Shown: positions 42,491-53,500, counted from the stretch's first letter. The stretch: DNA of 64,000 nucleotides from an uncultured Eubacteriales bacterium (GCA_934486705.1 CAKSQS010000002.1:1-64000); one strand, 5' to 3'. Notes: generated from the sequence alone by a model not told the origin. A program made the numbers and translations.

Positions 42491-43362
42491 CTTTAAAAAT
42501 AGGCAAGCGCCGTTATCCCGTTCATTTTTCGAGAATTTCGCTTTATGTGTTTATCGTTATACTTTTAAGCTTCACGTCACTGCCGCTGGTTTATCTGGTG
42601 TGTCAGGCGTTCAAGCCGTTAGAGGAGCTCTCTATCTATCCGCCGCAGTTTTTTGTACGCAACCCAACGCTTACCAACTTTTCAACGCTTGTGGGTGCGG
42701 TTTCAAGCACGGATATTCCGTTTTTGCGCTATGTTATAAATTCGGTTTATGTAACCGTGCTTTCGGTGTTTTTATCGGTCGTGGTATGCTCGCTTGCGGC
42801 ATACGGCATAAATAAGCTGCGACCTGCGGGTTATGCTTTTTTAAATAAGCTTATTATTGCTGCGCTTATGTTTTCGGGAACGGTTACTACCATACCGACC
42901 TATATGGTCGTACATAAATTAGGGCTTATAAACACCTATTCCGCCCTTATTATTCCTAAAATAGCGGTTGCGTTCAATCTGTTTTTAATGATTCAGTTTA
43001 TGTCGCAGCTTTCAAACAGCCTGCTTGAGGCGGCGCGCATTGACGGCGCAAATGAGTTTAAAATATTCTGGAGAATAGTAATGCCGAACGTAAAGCCCGC
43101 CTGGGGAACGCTTATAGTGTTCACCTTTGTGAGCAGCTGGAACGATTATTTCGCACCGCTTGTTTACACATCAAAGGCGGCGCTTAAAACCCTTCCGCTT
43201 GCCGTTCAGCAAATATCGGGCGGTGCGGGCAGCGTTTCACTTACCCGCGCGGGCGCCGCATGCGCCGCAACCCTTATTATGACCGCGCCGACCGTTATAA
43301 TTTACACGGTTATGCAGGGTAAGGTTATAAAGACCATGGAATATTCCGGAATTAAGGAGTAA
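42487..43362 (+). CDS. CUT1 ABC transporter permease, MalG-like (G1, module B)
   Basis: Protein of 291 residues with six membrane helices, FKPLEELSIYPPQF after the first helix and the EAA loop EAARIDGANEFKIFW near residue 180. Overlaps the fusion binding-protein gene by four bases (translational coupling; AAAGGAG upstream). Its MalF-like partner is probably the displaced gene at 49581, since the next-door partner present in module A is missing here. Confidence 0.92.
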   Translation: MTLKIGKRRYPVHFSRISLYVFIVILLSFTSLPLVYLVCQAFKPLEELSIYPPQFFVRNPTLTNFSTLVGAVSSTDIPFLRYVINSVYVTVLSVFLSVVVCSLAAYGINKLRPAGYAFLNKLIIAALMFSGTVTTIPTYMVVHKLGLINTYSALIIPKIAVAFNLFLMIQFMSQLSNSLLEAARIDGANEFKIFWRIVMPNVKPAWGTLIVFTFVSSWNDYFAPLVYTSKAALKTLPLAVQQISGGAGSVSLTRAGAACAATLIMTAPTVIIYTVMQGKVIKTMEYSGIKE

Positions 43363-43369
43363 ACGAATT

Positions 43370-44821
43370 ATGAAAAAAAGATTTTTTTGCTTGCTTTTAA
43401 CCGGTATTATTCTGTTTTCATGCGCGTTAAACGCTTTTGCACTGTCGGACAGCGAGTATGACTATACCCTTGACGTATCGAGCGGGAAGAGGGTGGCAAT
43501 TTCAAAATGCTACTCCGCCGAGAAGATAACGACGGGCTATAACGGAAAATCATTCGGTACGGTAAGCGATATTTTTGTAGACGACAGGGATTTCATTTAT
43601 CTTATAAGCAAAAACGAAAACTGCGTTGTAAAGCTTAATTCCGACGGATCGTTCGTATGTGTTTTTGATAATGCCGAAAACGGCGGGTTTTCTTCGCCGA
43701 GCGGAATTTTTGTGGATTCGGACGGCGACATTTACGTTGCCGATACAGGCAACAACCGCGTTGTTCATTTAAATTCATCGGGTAAGGCAGAAGAGGAGTT
43801 TAAGACTCCCGAAGGTCTTGAGCTTGACGGCAGCGAAAAGTTTTCACCCACAAAAATTGCGGTGTCTTCTACGGGGTATATTTACTCAATGTCCTATCAG
43901 AATCTTATGAAAATAGATGTGGATAACACCTTCCGCGGCTACATAGGCTCTACCAAGGTAAGCCTTTCGTTCACGCAGATAATCGTAAATCTTTTCGCAA
44001 CCAAGCGGCAGAAGCAGCAATTGCAGAAGGTTGAGCCCGAGCCGTACACCAATTTCGTTATCGGAAAGGACCGCTATATTTATGCCACTACAATGGATTA
44101 CAAAAACGGGCAGATAAAAAAGCTCAACGCGGTCGGCACTAATATCTTTCCCGTAAAAGATTACGGCGAAATATACTATAACAAATCGCACAAGGCGGTA
44201 AAACCGAATTTTACCGATATTTCGGTCAATGCCGACGGAATTGTGAATGTGATTGAAAAAAATTCCTGCAAGATTTATCAGTATGATTACGACGGAACGC
44301 CGCTGTGCGTTTTCGGCGGCTACGGAACGGCGGCGGGTATGCTTGAAGCGCCGACCTGCATCGGTGAAATGTCCGACGGGAGGATAATCGTTTACGACGA
44401 GGCAAAGGGGTTGGTTTTTTATACCCCTACCGAGTTTATAACCTCCGTTCATAAGGCGCTTACTTATTATAAGGATTGCTACTACGTAGAGGCAATGGAC
44501 TACTGGAAAAAGGCACTTGATATATGCGAATCGTATACGCTTGCGCACCAGGGAATAGGCAGAGCTTATTACAAAATGGGCGATAACGATAAGGCAATTG
44601 AGGAATACAGGCTCGGTAACCTTAAATCCGACTATTCGCAGGCGTTCAATAAAAAGCGCACGCAGTGGCTGCAAAATAATTTCGGCTGGTTTTTTGTTGC
44701 GGTAATAGTGCTTGCGGTGGCCGCGGTTTACGCGGTGCGGGCGTTTAAAAAGCTCTCGGTAAAATGCGAGTATAAGTATAAGGGAATACGGCTCGGCAGC
44801 AGCGGCACAAAGGGGAGGTAA
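43370..44821 (+). CDS. NHL-repeat / TPR single-pass membrane protein (module B, split form)
   Basis: Protein of 483 residues: signal peptide (1-25), extracellular NHL propeller (about 50-340; VDSDGDIYVADTGNNRVVHL is a clear repeat), two TPR-like motifs (about 360-425) and a membrane helix (about 442-462) with a short basic tail. It corresponds to residues 1-510 of the fused module A protein at 14743; the Yip1 part is the next gene. Probably a sensory or scaffolding part of the import system (inference). Confidence 0.78.
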   Translation: MKKRFFCLLLTGIILFSCALNAFALSDSEYDYTLDVSSGKRVAISKCYSAEKITTGYNGKSFGTVSDIFVDDRDFIYLISKNENCVVKLNSDGSFVCVFDNAENGGFSSPSGIFVDSDGDIYVADTGNNRVVHLNSSGKAEEEFKTPEGLELDGSEKFSPTKIAVSSTGYIYSMSYQNLMKIDVDNTFRGYIGSTKVSLSFTQIIVNLFATKRQKQQLQKVEPEPYTNFVIGKDRYIYATTMDYKNGQIKKLNAVGTNIFPVKDYGEIYYNKSHKAVKPNFTDISVNADGIVNVIEKNSCKIYQYDYDGTPLCVFGGYGTAAGMLEAPTCIGEMSDGRIIVYDEAKGLVFYTPTEFITSVHKALTYYKDCYYVEAMDYWKKALDICESYTLAHQGIGRAYYKMGDNDKAIEEYRLGNLKSDYSQAFNKKRTQWLQNNFGWFFVAVIVLAVAAVYAVRAFKKLSVKCEYKYKGIRLGSSGTKGR

Positions 44822-44826
44822 GGCAA

Positions 44827-45450
44827 TTGGAAAATTTTTTATTGGGAATTACGATTTTTACCGACCCCGCCGAGACATTTTATATGGTAAAGCTTAATCG
44901 AAGCCGAAAATTCAGCTATGTTTTTCCCACGGTTTTGCTATTTTTGTTCTTCTGCGTGAGAATACTGCAAATATACTGCACACATTATCCGTTGGCGTCA
45001 GTTCAGGCGTGGGAAGCGAATATTGTTGTGGAAATAGGTAAATTCGTTGTACCTATAGTTTCCTGGATACTCGGCAATTACGCCGTAACGTCGCTTTTGG
45101 ACGGCGAGGCTATGGCGAGAGAGCTGTATCTCTCAACCAACCTTTGTCTTATGCCGTATATCGTATTTATGCCGATAATCATAGGGCTTTCTCATTTTAT
45201 GTCATCAGAGGACGCGGGCGTTTACGGCTTTCTTATAGCGGCGGTTTTGGCGTGGGTTATAATACTGCTTTTTTTGCAGACGATGTACCTCAACGATTAT
45301 ACTCTCGGTAAAACGGTGGGAGTAGTTTTCCTTTCGCTTATCGCGATTGTAATTATATGGGTTATTGCAATACTGCTTTTTTCGCTTGCAAAGCAGTTTA
45401 TAGATTTTATTTACGGAATTTACAGAGAGTTTAAAATCAATTATCTGTAA
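44827..45450 (+). CDS. Yip1-family membrane protein (module B, split form)
   Basis: Protein of 207 residues with about five membrane helices and the Yip1-type opening (FTDPAETFYMVKLNR, comparable to HPIESFKAVQEKN in the module A fusion). The start is TTG at 44827, with GGGGAGGTAA at the end of the preceding gene serving as ribosome binding site. Five bases separate it from the NHL gene, so the pair still looks like one translational unit. Its stop codon overlaps the spurious upstream extension of the DUF5696 gene. Confidence 0.75.
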   Translation: MENFLLGITIFTDPAETFYMVKLNRSRKFSYVFPTVLLFLFFCVRILQIYCTHYPLASVQAWEANIVVEIGKFVVPIVSWILGNYAVTSLLDGEAMARELYLSTNLCLMPYIVFMPIIIGLSHFMSSEDAGVYGFLIAAVLAWVIILLFLQTMYLNDYTLGKTVGVVFLSLIAIVIIWVIAILLFSLAKQFIDFIYGIYREFKINYL

Positions 45451-45479
45451 TGCCGATGAAAGAAAGGCGGGTATACTTA

Positions 45480-47717
45480 ATGAAAAGATTTATAACGGGT
45501 ATTGTTTCATTGATACTGATCTTTTCTTTAACGGCGTGCGGAACGGGTGCTTTTTCAAATGATATTAAGGGTTCGGGAATTGTGACGTCAGGCAAAAAGC
45601 TGCCGGGCACGGCGGGCGCAATAACGCTTCAACCGCAGAAATTCACCCCTTATTCTTATGAAAAAACAGCCTCAAACGGCAGCTTTACCATGTTTTACGA
45701 TAAAACCAATTCGGCAATAAAAATAACAGACGCCGCCGAAACGAAGGTATGGAACACGGTAATAGATTTTGAGACCGAGGGACTTAAGCTTTCAAACGTA
45801 TGGAAACAGAACGTTTCCTCAATGTTTGAAATCAACTATTCAAACCCCAACAGCAACGGGCGCGAAAGAATAGTGACCGCCGCCTTGCGGAAGCTTAAAA
45901 CGAATGTATGGACGAAAAGCGTAGGCGACGGAATTGATATACAGTATTATTTCCCCGAGCGCGAGCTTGGCTTTACGGCGGAATTCAGGCTGAAAAACGA
46001 CGGTTTCAGCGTTAATATTCCTGCGGACTCAATTATTGAAAATGGTAAATGCCGTTTTGTAAGTATAAATATGCTGCCGTATTTTTCGGCGGCGGACGCG
46101 GAAGAGAACGGATATATTCTTACGCCTTATTCGGGCGGCGCGGTTTTGAATTTCGGAAAGGAAACGCGCGGAAAATATATTCAGCTTCCGATATACTCGG
46201 AAAACAATCCCGAACCGAGCGAAAGCACAAAGCTTGATTCCTCGGCGACAGACGGCAAATATTCCGAATCGAATGTTTCATCGCTGCCGGTTGTGGGAAT
46301 GAAAAACAGCGGTAAGGGCTTTCTTGCCTATGCCGACGGCTTCGGGGCGGATTCTTACATTAACATAAGCACCGCAGATTACGGTATTCGTTTTAACAGA
46401 GTATCTTTCAGCCGATACATAAGAAATGTGACTACACTGAATTTTTCCGGCACGGAAGACGGTAATTCGGGCACTGCCGATATTTTGGATAACGATATAA
46501 TCCCGAGCGATAAGAAAATCAATTACGCCCTTTTCCCCGATGACTGCGATTACAGCTCAATGGCACTGAAATATCGCGAATACCTTATTTCACAGGGTAT
46601 GTTAAAAGAGAAGGAAAAAACGGCGGATATATCCCTCGAAATACTTATAGGCGTTCCGCGGCAGGATGTTACCGGCAATACGCTCGTTTCGGTTACCGAT
46701 TTTGCTCAGGCGCTCGATATGGTAAAGGGGCTTGAAAAGCGGGGCGTTAAAAACGCGGTTATAAAGCTTAAGGGCTGGAACAAGGGCGGTTACGGCAGCA
46801 ATCCTACCGTTCCGCAGGTTGACGGTAAATCGGGCGGCGCGGGAGATATGCGCAAGCTTGCCGATTACTGCAAAAAAATCGGTTACACCGTTATTGCGGA
46901 CGCCAACCTTATTGAGCTTAATACCGATTACAGCAGCACCGCGCCGAAAAAAGCCGCAGTGGTGGATAATAACGGGCTTTACATAACAAATGCGGATGAA
47001 AATATATATTATCAGCGCATAAGCGTTATAAGTTCAGGGGCGGAAAAGCTGCTTAAGAGTCTCGAAAAAACCGCGATTGACGGCGTGAGCTTTGCGAATT
47101 TCGGAAGTCTTATGTACAGGGATTACAATAAGAAAATCACATATTCCGAGGATTTTATAAACGGCATAAAGAAAGTTCTCAAAAGCACGGCGGATAAATA
47201 CGGTACGGCAGCCTCGGGCGGCACCAATCTTTATGTAATGGCGGAATCCGATTTGGCTTACGAAGCAGCAATTCCGTTTACTCACAGTGTGGTTTATTCC
47301 TATTTCGTGCCCTTTATGTCGCTTGTAACCGGCGGCTGCGTAACGCTTGTTTCCAATCCCGTAAATTCATTTTACAGTCCTACCGTGCAAAGGCTGACGC
47401 AGCTTGAATACGGCGTAATTCCGAATTTTGAGCTCACGAGCGACAGTGTGTATACCTTGCAGAATACCCATTATAACACCCTTTTCTCCGCTAAGTTCAG
47501 CCTTTGGGCGGACAGCATAGAGGAAGAGTATAAATCGCGGTGCGAGGATTTGAGCAAGATAGGCGATTCGCGTATGGTAAAGCACTCCGTTTTGGCGAAG
47601 GATGTAGTTTGCACCGAGTATGAAAACGGCAAACGGCTTATTATAAACAAGACAGCCGAGGATTATGTTTATAACGGCGAAAAGATCCCGGCGTATCGGT
47701 ATTCGGTAATAAATTAA
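45480..47717 (+). CDS. DUF5696 lipoprotein (module B)
   Basis: About 745 residues with lipobox LTAC (Cys20). Same organisation as the 16900 protein: an N-terminal beta-sandwich (about 60-350) and a barrel-like region (about 380-720; VKNAVIKLKGWNKGG and TAIDGVSFANFGS match VISLKGYLGGG and YGIDGISLSSLSS there). Activity is unknown. A barrel with a preceding beta-sandwich is common in glycosidases, but no catalytic pair is evident to me. The ATG at 45480 follows AAAGGCGGG; an upstream ATG at 45450 lacks such a site. Confidence 0.75.
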   Translation: MKRFITGIVSLILIFSLTACGTGAFSNDIKGSGIVTSGKKLPGTAGAITLQPQKFTPYSYEKTASNGSFTMFYDKTNSAIKITDAAETKVWNTVIDFETEGLKLSNVWKQNVSSMFEINYSNPNSNGRERIVTAALRKLKTNVWTKSVGDGIDIQYYFPERELGFTAEFRLKNDGFSVNIPADSIIENGKCRFVSINMLPYFSAADAEENGYILTPYSGGAVLNFGKETRGKYIQLPIYSENNPEPSESTKLDSSATDGKYSESNVSSLPVVGMKNSGKGFLAYADGFGADSYINISTADYGIRFNRVSFSRYIRNVTTLNFSGTEDGNSGTADILDNDIIPSDKKINYALFPDDCDYSSMALKYREYLISQGMLKEKEKTADISLEILIGVPRQDVTGNTLVSVTDFAQALDMVKGLEKRGVKNAVIKLKGWNKGGYGSNPTVPQVDGKSGGAGDMRKLADYCKKIGYTVIADANLIELNTDYSSTAPKKAAVVDNNGLYITNADENIYYQRISVISSGAEKLLKSLEKTAIDGVSFANFGSLMYRDYNKKITYSEDFINGIKKVLKSTADKYGTAASGGTNLYVMAESDLAYEAAIPFTHSVVYSYFVPFMSLVTGGCVTLVSNPVNSFYSPTVQRLTQLEYGVIPNFELTSDSVYTLQNTHYNTLFSAKFSLWADSIEEEYKSRCEDLSKIGDSRMVKHSVLAKDVVCTEYENGKRLIINKTAEDYVYNGEKIPAYRYSVIN

Positions 47718-47729
47718 GGAGATGTGAGC

Positions 47730-48614
47730 ATGAAGTTAAAAAAGGTCAGTTATGAAAAACAGCGCACCCTGTTCGGCTATGTTTTCACAGCGCCGTTTGT
47801 TTTGGGTACATTGGTGTTTTTCGGCTACCCCGTAATTTTTTCAATGATGCTTGCGCTTTCATCCTTTAAAGGAAATACGAGTATCGAAAATATGTCCTTT
47901 GCGGGACTTGCGAATTTTAAGGCGTTATTCGGCGAGGATATAAATTTTATGCCGGATTTTTTAAAGGCGATAACCGACGCGCTTGTGAATACGCCGCTGG
48001 TTGTTTTAATTTCAATAATTCTTGTTATCTGCTTAAACAAAAATATAAGATTTAAGGGGACGTTCAGGGTCATATTCTTTCTGCCGTTCGTGCTCGGAAA
48101 CGGCTTGATATACCAAACGCTGATGTACTCGGGTATCACCTCAGATACAATGAAAATGCTTAACGGCATAAGCGTGCCGCCGCAGTTTTCCGATTATTTC
48201 GGCGAGGTGCTTACAGGCGTTATTTCAACTCTGCTTGAACGCTTTACAACCGTATTCTGGAAATCGGGTCTGCCGATACTCCTCTTTTTATCGGCAATTC
48301 AGTCAATACCGATTTCGGTTTACGAGTCGGCACGGTGCGACGGCGCTTCGGAATGGAAAAGCTTTTGGTTTATAACGCTGCCCATGCTTACGCCTACCGT
48401 TATTGTGGTTATTGTTTACACTCTGGTGGATTCATTCAACGATATAAATAACCCGGTAATGCAGTATTATCAGTATCTGGCGTTTAAAACATATCAGCAC
48501 TCATATGCCTCGGCTATGGCATGGATGTATTTCCTGTTTGTAATAGTGCTGATAGGCGCGGTTATCGCGTCAACGCGTAAATTTGTATTCTATAATGCCG
48601 AAAGGAGGAGCTGA
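47730..48614 (+). CDS. CUT1 ABC transporter permease, MalF-like (F2, module B)
   Basis: About 294 residues with six membrane helices, the helix 3-4 insertion seen in its module A counterpart (19123), and the EAA-type loop ESARCDGASEWKSFWF near residue 200. The ATG at 47730 is eight bases after AAGGAG; a GTG at 47724 is too close to that site. Confidence 0.9.
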   Translation: MKLKKVSYEKQRTLFGYVFTAPFVLGTLVFFGYPVIFSMMLALSSFKGNTSIENMSFAGLANFKALFGEDINFMPDFLKAITDALVNTPLVVLISIILVICLNKNIRFKGTFRVIFFLPFVLGNGLIYQTLMYSGITSDTMKMLNGISVPPQFSDYFGEVLTGVISTLLERFTTVFWKSGLPILLFLSAIQSIPISVYESARCDGASEWKSFWFITLPMLTPTVIVVIVYTLVDSFNDINNPVMQYYQYLAFKTYQHSYASAMAWMYFLFVIVLIGAVIASTRKFVFYNAERRS

Positions 48615-48618
48615 ACGA

Positions 48619-49548
48619 ATGGCAACGGTTTTAAAACGCGTAAAAAATTACGTAATCAAGTGCAAAAACAATGATTTTTATATATCGCGTATACTTCTGT
48701 ACTTTTTTCTGATTTCGGTCTCGTTTGTCTTCATTTATCCGTTTTTGCGTATGATCGTAACCTCTGTTATGTCCTATTCCGATTTGAATGACCCAGCTGT
48801 TACGTGGCTTCCGCACGGCATTTATATCAAAAATTACGGGGTTGCGCTGTCTTATCTTGATGTTCAGATACACGGCGTTAATTCACTGATAATAACGGTG
48901 CTTGCAACAGTGGGGCATATTCTTTCCTGTTCCTTTGTGGCATACGGTTTTTCAAGATTTAAATTCAGGCTTAAAAATCTGTTTTTCGCCATAGTTGTTT
49001 TCAGCATAATAATTCCGCCGCAGGTTTTAATACTGCCGCAGTATATTTACTATTTAAAGCTGAATTTTCTTAATACATATCTGCCGATAATTCTGCCCTG
49101 CTTTTTGGGATACGGGCTTCGCGGAGGACTTTATATTTATATTTTCAGGCAGAACTTTTTGGGACTGCCGCTTGAAATAGAGGACGCGGCGGCGGTTGAC
49201 GGCTACGGTCCTATACGCACCTATGCTTTTATAGTAATGCCGAATGCCAGAAACACGGTTTTGGTTGCCTTTTTGGTTTCGTTTGTCTGGCACTGGAACG
49301 ATTATTACGAGCCGTCGTATTATCTTACATTTCAAAATAAGCTGCCGCTGCCCGCAATGCTCAATAATGTGCTGAACGCCAAATCGGATTATTATTCGGC
49401 AATGCTCAACGGCACGCTTGACAGACTTGTTACCGACGGTGTGGTTATGGCGGCGATATTCATTTGCACCGTTCCGCTGCTTTTACTTTACTTTGTACTG
49501 CAAAACGGCTTTATGCAGGGTCTTGAAAGAAGTGGCTTGGTGGAATAA
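48619..49548 (+). CDS. CUT1 ABC transporter permease, MalG-like (G2, module B)
   Basis: About 309 residues with six membrane helices, DPAVTWLPHG after helix 1 and the EAA loop EDAAAVDGYGPIRTY near residue 195. The ATG at 48619 follows AAAGGAGGAG by eight bases; an earlier TTG at 48583 would run through the end of F2. Pairs with F2 five bases upstream, probably serving the binding lipoprotein at 37790. Confidence 0.9.
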   Translation: MATVLKRVKNYVIKCKNNDFYISRILLYFFLISVSFVFIYPFLRMIVTSVMSYSDLNDPAVTWLPHGIYIKNYGVALSYLDVQIHGVNSLIITVLATVGHILSCSFVAYGFSRFKFRLKNLFFAIVVFSIIIPPQVLILPQYIYYLKLNFLNTYLPIILPCFLGYGLRGGLYIYIFRQNFLGLPLEIEDAAAVDGYGPIRTYAFIVMPNARNTVLVAFLVSFVWHWNDYYEPSYYLTFQNKLPLPAMLNNVLNAKSDYYSAMLNGTLDRLVTDGVVMAAIFICTVPLLLLYFVLQNGFMQGLERSGLVE

Positions 49549-49580
49549 ATCGGAATTTACCGGAAAGGTTATGTAACTAT

Positions 49581-50489
49581 ATGAAGAAAAATCAATTGAG
49601 GGTTTACCGCAGCAACTGGTTTCAGAGAAACTACAAGGGCTATCTTTTCATACTGCCGTTTTTCGTCCTCTTTTTCCTCTTCACGGTTTTGCCGGTGGCA
49701 ACCTCGATTTATCAGAGCTTTACCTCCTACAATATGCTGCAGCCTGCGAAGTACGTCGGCTTTGATAACTACAAAAAGCTTTTCTTAAACGACGACGTTT
49801 TTATTATCGCCGTTAAAAATACCGCTGAGCTTGCCGTAATAGTAGGACCTTTAAGCTTTGTTTTATCGTTTCTTATGGCTTGGGTAATATCCACGCTGAA
49901 ATTCAGAAATTTGTTTTCATTGGCTTTTTATGTGCCTTCCATAACAAGCGGCGTTGCAATGTCGGTAGTTTGGCTTTATATATTTGCAAACGACAGATAC
50001 GGACTTATAAACAATGCGCTTTTAAGGCTCGGAATTATTACCGAACCGATTTTATGGACGCTTGATACCGGTAAAATTTTAGGCGTGGTAATTTTTATTT
50101 CCGCATGGATGAGCATGGGCACGGGATTTCTTACCTTTTTGGCGGGAATCAGGTCTATACCGCCGGAGTACCTTGAGGCGGCAAGAATAGACGGACTGAA
50201 CGGAAAGCTCCAGGAGTTCAGATACATTATTTTCCCCGTGATGAAGCCGCAGTGCCTTTTCGCGGCTATCAATTCCATTGTGGCGTCGCTCGGAGCTTAC
50301 GATATTGCCGTTGCGGTGGCGGGTATGCCGAGCCCCGAATATTCCGCACATACAATAGTGGCGCATATTTACGATTACGCATTTACAAGGTTTGATATGG
50401 GCTATGCCTCGGCAATTGCAACCTTCCTTTTCGCACTGAGCTATCTTTTGGGAATTATAGTAAGAAAAATGTTTGCGTCTGATGATTAA
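49581..50489 (+). CDS. CUT1 ABC transporter permease, MalF-like (F1, module B, relocated)
   Basis: Protein of 302 residues with six membrane helices and the EAA loop EAARIDGLNGKLQEF near residue 195. Most like 12906-13826 of module A (shared VKNT...IVGP...LSF...AWVI, TEPILW and FDMGYASAIATFLFA). In module A it directly follows the fusion binding protein; here it ends the transport cluster, so one rearrangement has moved it. ATG after CCGGAAAGG. Confidence 0.9.
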   Translation: MKKNQLRVYRSNWFQRNYKGYLFILPFFVLFFLFTVLPVATSIYQSFTSYNMLQPAKYVGFDNYKKLFLNDDVFIIAVKNTAELAVIVGPLSFVLSFLMAWVISTLKFRNLFSLAFYVPSITSGVAMSVVWLYIFANDRYGLINNALLRLGIITEPILWTLDTGKILGVVIFISAWMSMGTGFLTFLAGIRSIPPEYLEAARIDGLNGKLQEFRYIIFPVMKPQCLFAAINSIVASLGAYDIAVAVAGMPSPEYSAHTIVAHIYDYAFTRFDMGYASAIATFLFALSYLLGIIVRKMFASDD

Positions 50490-50501
50490 ACGGAGAAGTG
50501 T

Positions 50502-53500
50502 ATGAAAGCGAAAAACGAAATTAAATCATTTACGTATTTTGACGGGCTTGTAAAAAACGCAAGCCTTTGGGCTGACAGGCTCAATTACAACGGTAATACG
50601 GAATACAAAAAAACAGCCGAGCTATATTCGCCCGATGAATTTAAGGTCAGCGAGAAATTTGAATTTCATACGGTGACCCGATGGAAGACCGAGAAAGGCG
50701 AGGAGCACTGTAAATACTCGGTGGTTCATCAGGATTGGCGGCGCTTTTATTCCGAAAATATGCATGCAAGCGTACACGAATTTGAAAAACCGCAGGATCT
50801 CGGCGGAATACGCCTGACTTCCGAAAAGGATGATATTAAAATAAAAGCAGAGGTTTCCGATGAGGGCATTCTGTGGTTTTCGGTTGGCTGCATTCACGCA
50901 AAAAGGGCGGGGGAAGCATACTTTGCGGAATTTAAAGAACCGTCAAGAAGGTTTTTAAGGCTTGTGTACGAGCCGGAAAACCCCGAATGTGAGCCGAGTT
51001 TTTATCCGCACGAAATTATTAAGGCAGAGGTGCTTTCGCATGAAAGCCCGAGTAATGAGCCGCCGCTTTTTGCAACCGAGGAGGAGGGCATAAAAAGTCC
51101 CGTGCTTTTCCCCGAGCCCTTTACGGATGAAAACCGCGAGGAGCTTATTCCGCTTTCGGGTATGTGGAAAATGACCGATTACCCGACTGCCGATTACTGG
51201 CGCACCGATACCGATATATCGGGTTATCGCGATATGCCCGTTCCCGCCGACGCGGACCACTTCGGCTCGGATATAGCAAAACGGGCAGAGGAAAGCGAGA
51301 AGACCTGCGGCGCGGGCGCACAGGTTGTATATACTCAAAGAATAAATATTCCCGAAAATATGCGCGGCAAGGAAATAATACTGCGCTTTGAATCGGTTGT
51401 ATCGTATGCGCGCGTATTTGTAAACGGTTGCTTTGTTTTATCGCACAGGGGCGCAATGACGCCGTTTGACTGCGATATTACAAAATTCGTACAGCCGGGG
51501 CTTGACGCGGTTATAACCGTTTCGGCAATGATTGAAAATTTAAAGCCCGATTTTCTCATGACGCGCGGCATTTGCAGCTATGTATGGCTGTTTGCCCTGC
51601 CGAAAACCGCAATGACGGTTTTGCGCACCGTTACCGATACGGAAAACGGAAATAAAACAGGCGTGCTTACCGTAAGGGAAAAGCTCTGCTGCTTCGGCAA
51701 AAAAGAAAACGCCGAGACGCGCTATACGCTTATTTCACACGATAATACGCCGAAAACGCTTGAAGCTGAAGAGGTTTCCCGCTCGGATGACGGCAGCACG
51801 GTTAAAAAATTCCGTATAGCCGACCCGCTGCTTTGGTCGGCGGAAATCCCGCAGCTTTATACCCTTAAAGCGGAGCTTTACGTAAACGGCGAAAATGTAT
51901 TTACAAATTATTCCAAGATAGGCTTTAACAGCATAGAAATTAAAGGCAATCGCCTTTTGGTGAACGGGAACGAGGAAAAGCTGCACGGCGTTAACTGGAT
52001 GTGTCATTCGCCGTATAACGGACTTGCGGCGAATTATGAGCAGGACAGAGAGTCGCTCATAAAATTCAAGGCGGCAAATGTCAATTTTATACGCACATGC
52101 CACAATCCGCAGAAAAAATATGTTCACGAGCTGTGCGATGAATTGGGAATATATGTTGAGGAAGAGGGAAGCACGGTATTTTTATCGCGCTGGGTTCCGA
52201 ATATTTACGAAAAGTACGATTACCTCGTAAATCCGAAATACCGTTCGGTTTTTATTGAGGGGTATGCGCAGATGATGGCAAACGTCTGCTCGCACGCAAG
52301 CCTTTTGTATTACTCGCTCGGTAACGAAAGCGACTGGAGCGTTAACGCAGAGGCGGCAAGGGATTATCTGCGCGCGGCGGATAAAAAGCACCCGCATAAG
52401 TTTTCGTGGGGTTATTCGCACCCGTCGGGCGCTGTTGAAATTCAGAGCGAGCACTACACAAACCCGATGTGGATGGGCGGAAATTCCGAATACCCCGTTA
52501 TATATGACGAGCACGCCCACACTATCGGCGAAAATCTTGCAAAAATAGAAAACGACCCGAGTAACCGCGATATGTACGCTTTCCGATTGAGGGAGGTCTG
52601 GGAAGCGGCTTACAATAAGCCCGGCGGTTTGGGAATTGCCGTATGGAACGGCAGAGAATTTGCGGGTATTAAAAACGGCGAACACAATGCGCTTTTTAAA
52701 CCGAAATGGGGCGAGCTTGACCTTTGGAACAGGGCAAAGCCCGAATTTTGGCATATGCGAAAGATTTTTTCGCCCGTATACATTGACGAATCGGTTGTAT
52801 ACGGAATACCGCCGCACGGCAATTTGCTCCAAATTCCGGTGCAAAACCGTTATTCACAGCTTGATTTCGGAAAAATTGAAATGCAGTGCCTTATAAACGG
52901 CGAGGAATACCCCGCAAAGCTGCCGCTGCTGCAGCCCGGCGAGAAAGGGTATATAAGCCTGCAAAGGTCAGAGTGGTTAAGCGGGGACGAGATCTTTCTG
53001 TCGTTCACACGAAAGGACGACCCGATAGGCAACACACTTATTGATTCCTTTGAAATAATACTTGAAAAGCCTGTTAAAAAAATGCCGTTTAAGCAGGCGG
53101 CGGGCGGCGGCGATGTCACATTCTTTGAAACGCAGGTTGAATCGCAGGTAAATTCGGACTGTATGCATTTTTGGTTCGGAAGAAACGACGGAATGATTCA
53201 CGGTGGCAAATTCAAAAACAAGCTTTTGGTTAAAGGCGGACCGTACCTTAATCTCGGAACGAATTATCCGCTTACGTTTAACGGCGCAAGCTTTATAACC
53301 GCCGAGCAAAACGACGAGGTGAAGATAGTTTCCGAGCATTTTTACAAGGAGCTTGAAAATTCGGTGCGAATAACGCAATTTTTCAAAAGGAACGGAAAAA
53401 TCGAAATTTCGTTTGAGCTTGAATTTCCCGCCGAGCATTCTATTGACGAGGTAGGTATAACCCTGCGGCTTAAGGATGTTATGCGCCAAATATGGGAGCG

